From: Tupaia tana
Lineage: Eukaryota > Chordata > Mammalia > Scandentia > Tupaiidae
Length of the DNA stretch: 64,000 nucleotides
Assembly: GCA_026018925.1 (NCBI GenBank)
Contig: JAKSZU010000027.1
Location: forward strand, 806,001-870,000
Reading direction: 5' to 3'
The notes beneath the pieces are model-generated. The model worked only from the letters and a program-made list of their open reading frames with translations, was not told the origin of the DNA and did not search any database. Positions 33,321 through 47,205 of this stretch are shown piece by piece (the stretch's first letter is position 1; each line of letters begins with the position of its first letter). The position numbers and the translations under genes were made by a program.

Positions 33321-35690
33321 TCTGCTTTTGAGGTGATCTTGGGGTGACCTGGAATGGCTGCCTCAGTCAGTGCCAGCTTGACACGAAGTTTTTGTTAAGG
33401 TGAAGGTTGAGTTAAAGTGGGTCAGGGTGTGCTAGACGGGTGTTGGTCATGAGGTGGACCTGGGCAGAGTTTGGGTACATGACCTTGTTAAGGTCACTGA
33501 GACACCACAATTCCCTCAACAGTGTAGGTTTATTCTAAGCAGTTCAGTGTGTACTGGTAGCCTTGGGATTTTTAGGTATAATTGTGGGAAGCTTGTGTTC
33601 TCACCCCAGTCAAGGCTGGCATGCTACTCTGGCTGTGTTGGCGGCATTGGTCTGGGAATGGTAGGTGGATGGTGACTGGAGGGCTTCAGGTCATGAGAAG
33701 GACCTGGAAAAATCTGTTTGTGTCTTGCTTAATCCTAGCATGACACCCAGACTCCATCAATGTTGGTTGGTTTGAGGCATCCCTGTGGTTGCTAGAAGGC
33801 TTCAGATCTAGAGGACGATCTAGGGTAGCTAGGATGAAATCATTGGTTAGGACCTGTGTAACACCCTGGGTCTGTCAATGGCATTGGTTGGGGTCAGGCA
33901 GCTGGCAGCAGCTGGATGCTCTGAGACAAGAAGAGGATTTGGGGGGCTGAGGCTTGTATCGTGTTCAAGAGCAGTTTAAAACCCTTGCTCTGTTGCCTGT
34001 CTTGGTGAGGGTGAGGTGGGCCCATCATTGGCTGAAGGGCTCTGGTTCCTGAGGAGGACCTTGGAGGAGCTAGGGTGAATACCTTGGTCAGTAGAGGCAT
34101 GACACCCCTGTGATGTTCATGGTTTTGAAAGGGTGAAATTACCTCATGGTGGCTGTAAGGCTCAGGGTCTTAAATATATTTGAGTGATCTAGAGTGCATC
34201 CCTTGGACAAGACTGGCACAGCAACTCTGCTCCATCCACAACATTGGTTTAAGTTTGCCTGGAGGTGGCTGGAAGGTTCCAGGTCTTGGGAAGGACTTTG
34301 GGTGTGCCAGGGCATGCCCCAGGCAATATCAGTGTGACATTCCAGCTTTCTTGATGGCTTTGGTTGAGGTGAGGTTGGAACGTGGTGACTGGATTGCTGG
34401 AGATGGAAGGTAAGTGTAGCAATTGGGTTATGAAGATAAGATTGGGTTAGTGTTGAGATTATGCCCATGGGATAGGAGTTAGAAAATGGGGATGCAGTTT
34501 AGTTTATGTTTGGGGTTGAGATCAGGATCAGAATCAGGGTCAGTGTCCTGAGAAGTACCGGGGTGGAAATGGGGGCCATGCCCTGATCCAAACCAGTGTG
34601 ACAACCTGGCTCTGTTGGTCACATTGGTTGGGACTAGGTGGTTGCAGGGCTTTGGTTCTTGGGGGTATCAGGGGCAGGTGGTGTTATTGCCTAGGTCTAC
34701 ACTGGCATGATTTCCTGGCTTTGTCCACGGCATTGGTTAGGGTGAGCGGACAGTAGTTTTTGGAAGGGGTTCTTGTCCCACAAAGATCTGGGGAGAGGCA
34801 GTGTTTTTGCTCTCAACAAGACTAGTGCAACATCCCAGCCACATTGGCAGCATTGTTCATGCAAGGAGGTCTAACTCCTGATCCCAAAGAAAACTTGTTG
34901 AGGCAGGAGTGCCAGCCCTGGTCAAGACTGGTGTGACACCCCATTCTCTCAGTGCTGTTGGTCAGGGTGAGGCAGCCTGACAGTAGCTTGAAGGCTCTGT
35001 ATCCTGGATAGGGCCTGGGGGCAGGTGGGGTCCATGTTCCCATCAAGACCAGCTCAACACCCTGGCTTTGTTGCAGGTATTGCTTATAGTGAGGGATTCC
35101 GGTGGGAGTTGGAATATTTGGGGTTGTGGTGAGGACGTAGAGTGAGCCAAGGGTGCATTCTCTAGAGAAGACTTGGATAACACTGAAGTTGAATTGGTGC
35201 TCTTTGTTGGATCAAAGTAGCCCTGTGGTGGCTGGAAGTCACCATGTCCTGGTGAGGACTGGGGTGAATCAAGGTATATGCCCTAGGCAGGACTGGTGTG
35301 ACACTCAAGCTCTGTTGGTAGTGTTGGTCAGTGTGAGATAACCGATAGTGATGGGAAGTCCTTGGATTTTGGGAAGGACTTGTATGTGTTGTGGGGCTGG
35401 TATACACTCCCTGGTCAAGGTCAGTGTGGTGCTTCAACTTCGTTGGCAGTATTGTTTATGGTGAGTTGGCCTCGCAGTGACTGGAAGGCTTTTGGTCCTT
35501 GGGTGTACCTTGTGGCATGTTCTGGGTTTCATGTTCTGGCAATACCAGTGCAGCTTTCTGGTAGAACTCCTGACAGAGGTCAGGTTGAAGCAGCTTGGCA
35601 GGGATTGGAATGCTCCGGCAAGGAGACTGTGAGGAAACTCATATAAGCACCTGTCAAGGCCAGGCTTGCACTCCAGCTCCATTGGTGGCT
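33321..35690. repeat. 119-bp monomer block, about 20 monomers
   Basis: Counterpart of 6797-9187. Lacks the GT tract. The non-monomeric G/T-rich insert is at about 34405-34530. Confidence 0.82.
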
Positions 35691-36140
35691 ATATCAGTGG
35701 CTTAGAAAGGAGTGTCTTAGAAATGAGACCACTGTTACTGAACAATGAAATTTTCAGTCAAATCCCTAATTTCATAATGACTCATGAATCCATTCTATTC
35801 TGTGTCATTATTGCTACTATTGATTGACCTTACTTATTCATGTTCTGAATCCATCTTCTCAGCTAGAGTCTTGGCAACCCTTTCTTAGTTTCATAATGTC
35901 CCTTTTTAGTTATGTCCAAAAGATTTCAAATACCACACTAAGAACACCTATCATAGTTTTTTTTTTATGTTTCTAGAGTTGATCTGGTCATAGATTATGA
36001 GGTGTACTGATCACACCCTTGAGCCAGGAGGATATTTTTAGGTTTGTAAATGTGACTTTATCCTGCAAAAATTCCTGTGGCCAGCAGGCGGAGTTCAGCC
36101 TCAGAGAACCACATACCTTGTCCTGCAGTGTTCATGAGAG
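35691..36140. repeat. Half module M13 (alpha2)
   Basis: Truncated as in M2. CTCF-like GTGGCCAGCAGGCGGAG at about 36077. Confidence 0.8.
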
Positions 36141-36765
36141 CTGGGGTATACCCCACAGTCAAGTACAGTATGATGTCTTGGCTCTGTTGCTAGTGATGGT
36201 AAGGTCAAAGGAACCCAGTTTAAGCTGGAAAATTGCGAGTCATGAGACAGACTTGTGTGTAGCTTGGTTGCACACTTAGATCAAAGTTGGTGCAATACCC
36301 TGACTTCTTCAGCAATGGAAGTTGGGTAGAAGCTGCCTGCTAAAGGCTGGCAGGTTCCAGAGCCTAAGGTGGACTTGGGGAGAATTTAGTATGCATGCCT
36401 GGAGTAAGATCAACACCACACTTCTGGTATTTTGGGGATGGAGGTGTTGTTAAAGCAGCCTGCATAGACTGGATGGCTCTTGTTCATGAGGCATACCTTG
36501 GGGGAACTGTAATGTGCACCATGGTTAGTGTCATTTGGGTTGAAATGCTCAGTATGAGTTGGAAGATTTTGGGTCAAAAGGTGGACCTAAGGGAAACCGT
36601 AGTGCAGGTTGTATTTAAAGCCATCATGACACCCCAGCTATGTCCATTTTTGAGGTTAGGATGAAGAAACTTGGTATGGTCTGGAAGCCATCAATTCCAG
36701 TGGCATACCTGGGATGAGCTACGGTACTTGTTCCACTCAAGGTTGGCTCTATATTCTGGTTACAC
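36141..36765. repeat. 119-bp monomer block, about 5 monomers
   Basis: Empty-site counterpart of the block that carries the solo LTR in alpha1. Confidence 0.82.
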
Positions 36766-37670
36766 TGGCAGCAGGGCCGAAAGGACTGGGATAAGAAAGG
36801 AGTGCTTTAATTTAAAAACCAAAATGTTACTGAGTAAGTACATATTCACTCAAAAGGTCATAAGGGGTCAGTTCATCATAAATTCATTCAGTGTCGTGTA
36901 ATCATTATTAGTATCGTCTGACCATGTTTAGCAATGTCTTGCCTTCATCCTCTCAGATATAATCCTGGAGGCCCTTATTTAGTTCAGTGATGTGACTTCA
37001 CTGTTATTTCTATTTTTACTTCAGACACTATTCCAAGGACACTCTTTATAATTTTACTCTAGGTCTCAGGAAGATATCTGGATTTAGACAACTTCTTAGA
37101 TATGAACCATAATGTAAATTAATCTCATAGGACACTTAAGTGGTGTTTTTTAGTCTGTTCATATGAATTTTTTTCTGTACAATCCACTAAGGTCTCCAGG
37201 GAGATGTTGAGCATATCTGACTATTCACTTTGTCCTGCACCACCTCCAAGAGTCAGCAGAGGGCACCCTTGACTCATCTAACCAGTGATTCTTTCCTACC
37301 CTGCCCTTGAGGACAGCAGTGTGGGTGTGCCCCCTTAAAACGTGTGAAAATCCACATCAGTAATTCCTCCCAGTAGGTTCCTCAGTCAATATAACAGTTT
37401 CTCCTCAGTGCCCACCAGAGATCTCTGCTGGGCATTGGGTGACTGGCTACATCCACAGGGAGTATCCATTTATGCCCCAACCTAGTGCTGAGATGTAGAC
37501 TGTGGACTGTTAGATTGAGTAGGTAGTGGTTGAGGTTGTGTAATGGGGTTAAAGTTCAGTTGGTGTTAGTAGTGTGGTTAGAGATTAGAAGTTATGGATT
37601 GGTTTTAGAGGATTACTGATGAGATTTTGGGTTTGTGGTGGCTTCTATTATTTAAGGCTTAAGGGGTAGG
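36766..37670. repeat. Module M14 (alpha2)
   Basis: Counterpart of M3. Its first CTCF-like site is degraded (AAGGTCTCCAGGGAG); the second, AGTCAGCAGAGGGCACC (about 37250), is close to the core. Confidence 0.82.
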
Positions 37671-39395
37671 GATGTTGGGCCCCATGTCCTTATGTGGAGC
37701 TTAGGGGAGCTGAGGTATATGCCCTGACGAAGACTAGCTTGACACCAATGCTCCATCAGGGTAGAGGTTGTGTTAAAGTGGTCCAGTGTGGGCTGGAAGA
37801 CCCTCGTTTATAATTTGGAACTGGTGGGAATCTACGGTGCATGACACGGTCAAGGCTGGCATGAAACCATGATTCCTTTGTGGCAGATGTTGTGTAAAAG
37901 CATCAGAGTACATGCCAGAAGGCTATGATTTCAGATACATATCTGGGGGAAGCTGCATTGTTCACCCTGTTCAAGGCCGGCATGATAACATTGGTTCTTT
38001 CAGTGGTGTTGACCATGGCAAGGCAGCCTGGCAGTGATTGGGTGTTCATAAGGATTTGGAAAAAGACTGTATGTCTCAGTCAAGGTTGGCATAACAGCCC
38101 AGCCTGGTCATTGGTGTTTGTTGGGTAGAGGCAACTCTGCAGTTGCTGGAGGATTTTGGATAGCTGAAGTAAATGCCCTGATCAAGTCTTCAGTGAGACC
38201 CTGGCTCTGACAAGTGTTGGTCAAGGATAGGTGAGCTATTGTTGGTTGGTATGCTCTGGGAGCCAGGGAGGATTAGGGGGAAGGTGGGACATGTGTGCCA
38301 GTCAAGACTGGTGTGGCATTCCTTCTCTCTTGGTGGCGTTTGTCAGGGCATGGTGGCCAGTGATGGCTGCAGGGTTCCAGGTCCTGAAGAATACATGGGG
38401 GAGTTAATTTGTACACTTTGTGGTCAAGACTGTCATGGTACCTGGACTTTGCACAGGGCAACGGGCACAGTTGTAGGTGGAATGCTCAGGGTTTTGAAGT
38501 GTCTGGTGGGAGAGCCAGGACACATGCCTCAGTCAGTCAAGCATGACTCTGTGGGTACAATGTCTTTTTTGTTCATGCAGGAATGTCTGGTGGTGGCTGG
38601 AAGGCTGTGTATCTTAAAGAAAACCGTAGGGGAGCAGGGGCGCATGCCCCAGTTTAGTCATGTTTGGTACCCTCTTGGTCAGTATGAGGTTGTCTTGCAG
38701 TGGCCAGAAGATTCTGGGTCCTTTGGGAGGGCCTGGAGGTAATGGTTGCTTCTGCCCCTGTCAAGACTGGCACATCTCCTCTGCTTTGTTGGTGGCATTG
38801 TGCTGGGGTCAGACACTCTGGCAGTGCTTAGAAATAATCTTGTTCCAGGGTAGGACCTGGGTGTAGCTGGGGCACATGCCCCAGTCAAGACCAGCATGAC
38901 ATGCTGGTTTTATTGGTAGTGTTGGTTGGGGCAAGACAGCCTGGTGGTGACTGCAGGGTTCCAGGTTTCTGATCAGGATCTGGTGTGAACTGAGGTTCAT
39001 GTCTTAGTCAAGACTGGTGCTCCATCAGCATTGCTGGGGAGGATGAGTTGGCCTCAGCAGCGGCTGGATCGGTCTGGGTTATAGCAAGGACCTTGGTGAG
39101 CCAGAATGTGCTCTGTGGTCAAGATTGTTGTGACACTCTGATGTAATATAGAGCATTGTTTGGGATGAGGTGGCCTGCCAGTGGTTGGAAGGTTTTCGGT
39201 TCCACGGAGAAGCTGGCAGGAGCCTGGGTGTGCATTATGTGAAGGCTGGCATGACACCCCAGTTCCGTCATTGACAGAGTTTAGGTTGAAGGAGCCTGGT
39301 GTAAGTTGAAATGCTCTGGGTCTTCAGGTAGACTAAGGGGAAGTTTGTTTATGTGTCCCCAAGAAGGCCAGTTTCACATCCCAGTTCCACCGTCA
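37671..39395. repeat. 119-bp monomer block, about 14-15 monomers
   Basis: Counterpart of 12421-14155 but visibly more diverged from it than beta2 is. Confidence 0.82.
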
Positions 39396-39775
39396 GCAGT
39401 ATCAGAGGCTTAAACAGGAGTGTCTTAATTCTGAAAACAGTGTTGGTGGACAAGGAATTTTTCTCTCTAACTGTAATTCAGTCATGAATGCATTCAGTCT
39501 CTTGTAATCATCACAAGCATTACTTGACCTTGTTTAGCAGTGTTTTTAGTCAATTTTCTCATCTTGAGTCCTGCTTATCTTCCTTTAGTCCAGTAGCATG
39601 AATTCATGGTTATTTTCCTAAAGTCCGTAGACTTCACACCCTTCCTTGCCATGATAGTTCTTCACTAGGTTTCAATAATTATCTCTTATAGACAGATTGC
39701 CATCTCTGAACTTGTAAAGTTAATTGCTACCACTATACCTCCTGGAAAGTGATTTTAGCTCTGTTAATGTGGCTT
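39396..39775. repeat. Front half of module M15 (alpha2)
   Basis: Counterpart of M4, leading into C3. Confidence 0.8.
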
Positions 39776-42700
39776 TGTCATGCCCTATCTATTATGGCCT
39801 GCAGAGGGAGCTCACGCATGGAGTGTGTTTCTAGATTTGTTATGTGGCTTTGTCCTGCACCTCTTTCTCTGGCCAGCAGTGGAAGCTCAATCTCAACTAA
39901 GCACACACCGTATCGTGAACCACAGGCAAGAGCCAGGAGGGGGAGCATCGTCTCAGATAACAATGTCAGCAGACCAGATTAGAATTATGTAACACTGGCC
40001 TCTTTTTAGCAGAGACAGCTTAACCTCAGCAAACCATACACCTTTTCCTGCATCACACCCAAAGCCACCAGAAGGTGATTGGACTCACTTAACAATGACA
40101 TCAGATCACATTAGAACTTAGGAAAAACTGGACTATGTCCAACAGAGGAAGTCAATCCTTAGCTTAACCACACACCTTATTCTGCACCATAGCCAAGGGC
40201 CTGAAGCTGGGAGCTTTGACCCAAGTATCAGTGTCAGCAGAGAACCGTAGATCTAATAAAATACTGTCGTATTGCCATGAGAGGGAACTCGATGTCAGCT
40301 ATCCACATAACTTTTTGTGCATCAAACCCAAGGGCCAGTAGGGAGATCTTTTACTCAGTAAGCAGTGTCAGCAGACCATATTAGAAGTAATGAAACACCT
40401 TCCTCCAGCTCCTCCAGCAGAGGAAGCTCAAGCTCAGGTAACCACACACCTTATTCTGTACAGCAGCCAAGAGTCATTTGGGGGAGTTTTGACTCAGTTT
40501 ATCATGTCATCTGACCACATTAGAGCTAACTAAACAGTAGCCTATTTCCAGCAGTGGGAATTCAACATCAGTAACCACACACCTTATCTTGTACCGCAGA
40601 CAAAAAACAGCAAGGTAAGCTTTGGCTCAGCTAACAGTGTCCACAGACCGCATTAAAACTCATGAAAGAGTGAGCTATGGCCTTTATAGGGAGCACAACT
40701 TCAGATAACCACACACCTTTTCTGCACCACATCCAGGAACCATCAGGGGGAGCTTTGACTCAGCTAATTTTCATCAGACCACATTCGAACTAATGACACA
40801 GTGGCCTAGGGTTCGCAGAGGGTTCTTGAAATCAGGTAAGCACACAGCTTATCTGGAATAACAGACAAGAGCCAGCACAGTGAAGTTTGACTCAGTTAAC
40901 AGGGTCAGCAAACCATATTAAAATAGATGACTCACTGGACCATTGCCAGCAGAAGGAGGTCCACCTCGCCTAACCCACCTTTTCCTTCACCACATTTAAG
41001 AGCCAGCAGGGGGAGCTTTGACTCAGCTAACAGCGGACCACATGAGAGCTAATGAAACATTGTCATATTGCCAGCAGAGGGAGCAATCTCAAACAAGCAC
41101 ACACCTTTTACTGCTCCATACCCAAGAGCCAGCTGGGGGAGCTTAGACTGAACTAATATGTCAGGCTACCACATTAGAACCCATGAAACCCTGGTCTGTT
41201 GTCAGCAGGGGGAGCACAACCTCAGCTACCCACACTTTTTTCTGCACTACACCCAAGAGCAAGCAGGGGGAGATTTGACTCAGCTAACAACGTCAGCATA
41301 CCGTAATATGATTTATGAAATTCTGGCCTATTGTGAGAAGAGGGACTGCACATTTAGGTGACCACACATTTTATCCTGCACCACAACCAAGAGCTAGGAG
41401 GGAAAGCACTCAGGTTACAGTGTCAGGAGACCACTTTAGAAGTTTTGAAACTCTGGTCTTTTGTCGGTGGAGCTCAATCTCACCTAACCACAACCTCTTT
41501 TCTTGAACACAGACAAGGGCCTTCAGGGTGTGCTTTCACACCGTTAACAGTGTCAGCGGACCACAATACATCTAATAAAACGCTTGCCTATGTCCAGCAG
41601 AGGGAGCTCCAGCTCAAGTAACCATACATCTTATCTTGCAGCACAGCCAAAAGCCAGCCTGGTGAGGTTTGACTCAGCTTACAGTAAATGTAGACCACAT
41701 TAAAAGTTTGGCCTATGGTCTGCATAGAGAGCTCAACCCCAGCTAACTACACACTTTTTTTGCACCACACTCAAGAGTCACCAGGGGAGCTTTGACACAG
41801 CTAACAGTGTCCTCAAACCACATTAGATGTTATGAAACAGTGGTGTATGGTCCGCAGAGAAAGCTCCACCTCTGGAGCTGCACCAGAGGCAGTAGGAGCA
41901 GCAGGGTGAGGTTTGACTCAGCTAACAGGGTCAGTTATAAACATAAGAACATATGCCTCACTGGCCAATGCTGGCAGAAGGATGTTGACCTCAGCTAAGC
42001 ATACACCTCTTACTGCACTACACCCAAGAGCCAGAGGTGTTTAATTCAGCTATCAGTGCCAGAATAACACATTAGAACTAATTAAACATTGGCCTATTGT
42101 CAGCAGAGGGAGCTCCACTTTAGAGAACCACATACCATGTCCTGCGCAGAGCCAAGGATCAGTAGGGGGAGCTTTGCCTTATCTAAGAGTGTCAGTTGGT
42201 GACATTAGAGCTAATGAAATACTGGGCTATGGTCAGCAGAGGGAATGACCTCAGCTAGCCAGACACATTTTTCTGTACCACAGCTAAGACCCAGTAGGAT
42301 GAGCTTTGACTGAGGTATCAGTGTCAGTTGACCACATTAAAACCTATGATATACTGGCTTATGGTCAGCAGAGGGAGTTCAGCCTCAGTTAACTACTGAC
42401 CTTTCCGAGCACCACATCCAAGAACCAGTAGGGGGGATCTTTGACTAATAGATTCAGTTGACCATAGTACAACTTTTGAAACTGGCATATGGACAGCAGA
42501 GTGAGCTCTACCTTAGGCAACCACACAGCTTTTACTGCAGCATCCCTAAGAACCAGCAGAGGGAGCTTTGACTCAGGTAACGGTGCATGCAGACCACATT
42601 ACTACTAAGGAAACACCAGCCTATGGCACGCAGAGAGCGCACAACCTCAGGTATTTGCACACATTTCATTGTAACACACTGAAGGTCCAGCAGGGGGAGC

Positions 42701-43315
42701 TTTGACCCAGCTAACAGGGTCAGCCAACTACATTTGAACTTTTGAAATATTTGCCTATGACTAGCAGAGGGAGTTAAACCTTAGCTAACTACACACCTTA
42801 TTCTTCAGCACAGACAAGAGCTAGGGGTGGGAACTTTGACTCAGCTAATCATGTCAGCAGACCACATTAGAACTCATGAAACTCTGGTCTATTGTCAGCA
42901 GAGGGAACTCCACCTCAGATAACAACATACATTTTTCTGCACTACACACAAGGTCTAGTAAAGGGAGCTTTAACTTACCTATCAGCCAGCAGAGCATATT
43001 AGCACTAATGAAACTCTTGCTTTGGCCACTAGAGGGAGCTTAAGGTCAGGTACAAACATGCTTTATCCTGTACAACAATGAATAGAACGGAGAGCTTTGA
43101 CTCTGTTATCAGTGTTAGCTGATCATATTAGAACAATTGAAATACTGGACTATGGTCAGCAGAGGGAGCTTAACCTTAGGTAATCACACACCTTTTCTGT
43201 ACCAAACCTAAGAGCCAGCAGTAGCAGGTTTAAATCAGGTAGCTGTTTCTGAAGACCACATTAGAATAGTGAAATACTAGTCTATTGTCAGCAGAGGGAG
43301 CTCGACCTCATTAGT
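39776..43315 (+). repeat. CTCF-like array C3, about 26-27 units
   Basis: Longest array of the 133-bp unit. Good core matches include 40986 (GCCAGCAGGGGGAGC), 41598, 42102, 42553, 42687, 43154 and 43288, all on the plus strand, many followed by TTTGACTCAGCTAAC. From about 40785 it tracks C1 at about 97% identity. It contains about 923 bp (42231-43153) that C1 lacks, equal to seven units. It rejoins module M16 at the same point as C1 joins M5. Confidence 0.88.
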
Positions 43316-44090
43316 TCCATGTAATCATCATCAGTGTTGTTTGACCTTATTTAGCAGTGTTATGAATACGTCGTTTTCTCATCTTTCGTCATAGAGAACT
43401 TTTTTTAGTCCAGTAATGCAACTTCCCAGTTATTCCCATAATGATCTCAGATACCATACCAAGGACACCCATTATAGTGCATCCTTAGGTCTTAAGAGTC
43501 AATCTGATTACAGAGAAGTCACCAAATATTAACCCTAAAGTTGATTGATTCCAGCAGACATCAAGGAGGGTTTTTAAAGTTCTGTAACTGTGATTTTATC
43601 TTCTACCATCTCCTTTGGCAAGCAGGCAGACGTCAGCCTCAGCTAATCCCACACCTTGTTCTGTATTACCCATGATAACCATCATGGGGAGCTTTGAATC
43701 AGCTAACCAAGGAGGTTTGTCTTCCCATCTCTAATGAATGTCATGTGGGTGGACCCCCTTCTCACTTGTGAAACTTTGTGTCTATAATTCTTCCCAGTAG
43801 GCACCTCAGTGACCACAGGAGATTCTCACTGTACACTAGAGAGCACTGCTGGGTATTGGACGCTGAACATCTGCATAGTGATATCCGGTACTGAGCCGCA
43901 GCCTGGAGGCTACCAGAGATGGTAGGTAAGGATTGTGGTTGGGTTTCGGTTTAGGATTGGGGTAGGGTTAGGGTTATAGGTAGGAGTTAAGAGTTAGGGG
44001 TTGCAGTTTGATGTTTGGAATTATGGTTTGGGGTTGGCATTAAAGATTTCAAATAAGATTTTAGGATTAGGTAATTAGAGGGTCAAGATG
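43316..44090. repeat. Module M16 (alpha2)
   Basis: Near-identical to M5. The tail GGGGTAGGGTTAGGGTTATA (about 43967) contains one exact double TTAGGG-like step. Confidence 0.83.
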
Positions 44091-44915
44091 GAAGGCTCTG
44101 GGTTTACAGACAGACCTGAGGGGAACTGTGGTATGCACACTGGTCAAGACTGGCACAACACCCTAGCTATGTAGGCAGTGGAGGTCAGTCTCATCAGCCT
44201 GACAAGGGTCAGAAGGCTCCAGGTCTCAAGTCATACCTGGTGGGAACTGAGGTGCACAACACAGTGAAGTCTGGAAGGACTCACTGCCTCTGTTACTGGC
44301 AGTGTTCAGGTAATAGCAACCTAGTTTGGAATAGAAAGACCTGGGTGATTAGGCATACCTGGGTGGAGCTGGGTGGCACACTCTAGTCAAGGGCATCATA
44401 ATATCCTGACTCTTTCTGCATCAGAGGTGTGGTTGTAGCAGCCTGCGGTAAACTGGAAGGCTTTGGATCCTGAGGCAGACCTGAGGGGAGTTAGTGTACC
44501 TGTTCAGATCATTGCCACCACTTTCCAGCTCTTTTGGGGACAGAGTTAGTGTTAAAGAAGCCTGGCATGGACTGGATGGCTCTGGGTCCTGAGGCATACC
44601 TTGGGAGAAGTGCAGTGCACATCCTGTTCAAGGGCAGCACAATACCCCACGTTTGTTGGTAGCAAATGTTAAGGCAAAGCACCAATTATGAGCTGGAAGA
44701 TTCTGGATCCTATGTTGGATCTAAGTGAAACTGGGGTGTGGGCCCTAGTCATGGACATCATGACACCCTTGCTTGGTATTTGGTGGAGTTCAGGGTGAAG
44801 CAACCCTTTGTGTTCTGAGAGACCTTATTTGTAAAGGTATACCTTGGGAGAGCTGCTGTGTTCAGTTCATGCTTCAGTCAAGTATGGCTCTGCACTCTTT
44901 TTATTGGCAGCAGGG
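44091..44915. repeat. 119-bp monomer block, about 7 monomers
   Basis: Counterpart of 17931-18760. Confidence 0.82.
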
Positions 44916-45760
44916 CCAGAGTGATGATGATGAGAATGGAGTGCCTTCTCTTGGAAAACACAGTGTTACTGAATAAATATTCACTCAAAAATTCCTAAGT
45001 GGATAATCAGTTATTAATTCATTCAGTCCTGTGTAATTATGAGTATTGCCTGACCTTTTTGGCAGTGTCTTGATTCCATATTCTTTTTATCTAGAATTCT
45101 GGAGAACCTTCTTTTTTCCAGTGATGTGTCTTCACAGATGGTTCCCTAATGAGCTCAGACAACATACCCAGAACACTCATTGTAGTCATTCCGTAGGTTT
45201 CAAATATTGATCTGGCTATAGACAAGTCAGCAAATGTGGACTCTGAAGTTAATTAATCACACATTATGCCTGGGACGGGTACTATTTGCTTGTTAACATG
45301 ATTGTTATGCACCACCCTGTGTGGTCATCAGAGGGAGCTAGGCCACTTCTAACCAATCATCTTGTCCTACATTGGTCCTAAGAGCCAGCAGGGAGAGCTC
45401 TGGCTCAGCTAACTAGAGAGCATTTCCTGCCCTTCCCCTGAAGACAGCAGTGTGGTTTGACCCCCTTCCAATTTGTGAAAACCCACATTGGTCTTCTTTC
45501 CAGCAGGCACCTCAGTAAATACAAGAGCGTCTCCTCAGTGCCCACTAGAGCGTAATGCTGGGTGTTGGGTGACTGGCCATATCCCCAGTGATTACCTATC
45601 TGTCCCAATATAGCGCTGATATGTGGGCTGTTAGATGTGGTTGGTAAAATTTGGGATTGTGTTATGATGTTATGATTGGTTTACTGGTACGGTTAGGTTT
45701 GGTGATGGGATTTGGAGTTTAGGGTTGGGTTTTAGTATTTAGAGTTAAATGGTAAGGCTG
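44916..45760. repeat. Module M17 (alpha2)
   Basis: About 97-98% identical to M6 by eye over 190 bp around 45306-45500. Confidence 0.83.
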
Positions 45761-47205
45761 GTAGGGTCCAAGTCCTGAGGTGAATCTAGGGGTAGGTAAA
45801 GTATACGCCCTCAGTGAAAGACTGGGTAGATACCATCATGGTGGAGGTGGTGTTGAAGTAGTTTAGCATGGGCTAGAAGGGTCTGTATCACGAGTGGGCC
45901 TTGGGGGAGAGTGGGTGTGACACCTCGATTTATTCAGTGTCAGAGTTTGGGTTGAAGATGACTGCTGTGGGCTTTAATTCTCTGAGTCTACAGACACATC
46001 TGGGGGAATCTGCAGTGCACAACTAAATCAAGGCTGGCAGGATGCCCTGAGTCTATCAATTGCATTGGTCAGGGCAAGGCAACCTGGCAGTGACTGGAAG
46101 ACTTCAGCTCTCAAGGAGGACCTGGAAAAATCAAGAGTGTATGCCTCAGTTAAAAGTGGCAGGACATCCTAGCTGCATTTGTAGACTTGGTCGGGTCAAG
46201 GCATCCCTGCAGTGGCTGGAAGGCTCCAGGTTGAGGAGGATTTGGGGTAACAGGATCTGGTCAAGGCTGATGTGACAGTCCTGTTTTGTTCATGGCATTG
46301 GCTGGAGCAAGGTGGTCTATTGGTGGCTGAAGGGCTCCGAGTCACAAGGAGTTCCAGGGGAAGCTGGGCAAGACTAGCATGTCACCTGGGCTTCGTCAGG
46401 GACTTTTGACAAGGCAAGTGACCTGTTCATGGTTGGAAGGCTCAAGGTCCTGAGAAAGTCTTGGGGGAGCTAGGTTACATGCCTCCATCCAGGTTGACAT
46501 GACAGCCTGGCTCCATCAATTGTATTTAGGGTGAAGTGGACTGACGGTGGCTAGAAGGCTCCAGATCCAGGGAAGGACCTGGGGGAAGCCATGGGGTATG
46601 CCTTTGTCAAGATCAGTGTGACACTCCAGTTTCATCAGTGGCATTGGCTGGGGTGATGCAGCCTGATAATGGCTGGAAGGCTTTGGGTCCTTGGAAGGAC
46701 CTTGTGGGAGGTGATGGGGGTGTTACCTGGTCAAGACTGTCAGAACATCCTGGTTCTGTCAGCAGCATTGGTTGGAACAAGGTGGCCCGATGGTGAAGGG
46801 AAGGGTGAACTGGGATTCATGCCTACATGAAGACTACCATGACACTCTACCTCTGTTAGTGTTGTTAAGGGCAAGGTGGCCTGGTAGTGTCTGGAAAACT
46901 CTGGGTCCCAGAGAGGACCTGGGGGAGTCGAGGTGTGTGTCACAGTCATTGCTGGTCTTAAACGAAAACTTCTTTGACAATGTTGTTTATGGTGAAGTGG
47001 CCCAGCTGGAAGATTTTGGGTCCTGGGAAGGACTTGGCAGGAGCCAGGGTGCATGCTTTGTCAAGGCCATCTTGACACCCTAGCTCTGTTAGTGTCACAG
47101 GTCGGGTTGAAGAGGTGTGAGGTGGAATGATCTAGTTTCCAAGGTGGGCTAAGAGGAAGGTTGGGCATGTACCCCTGTCAAGGTCAGTTTTGCAATTCAT
47201 CTCTT
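45761..47205. repeat. 119-bp monomer block, about 12 monomers
   Basis: Counterpart of 19591-21045 with single-base differences only in most monomers. Confidence 0.82.
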
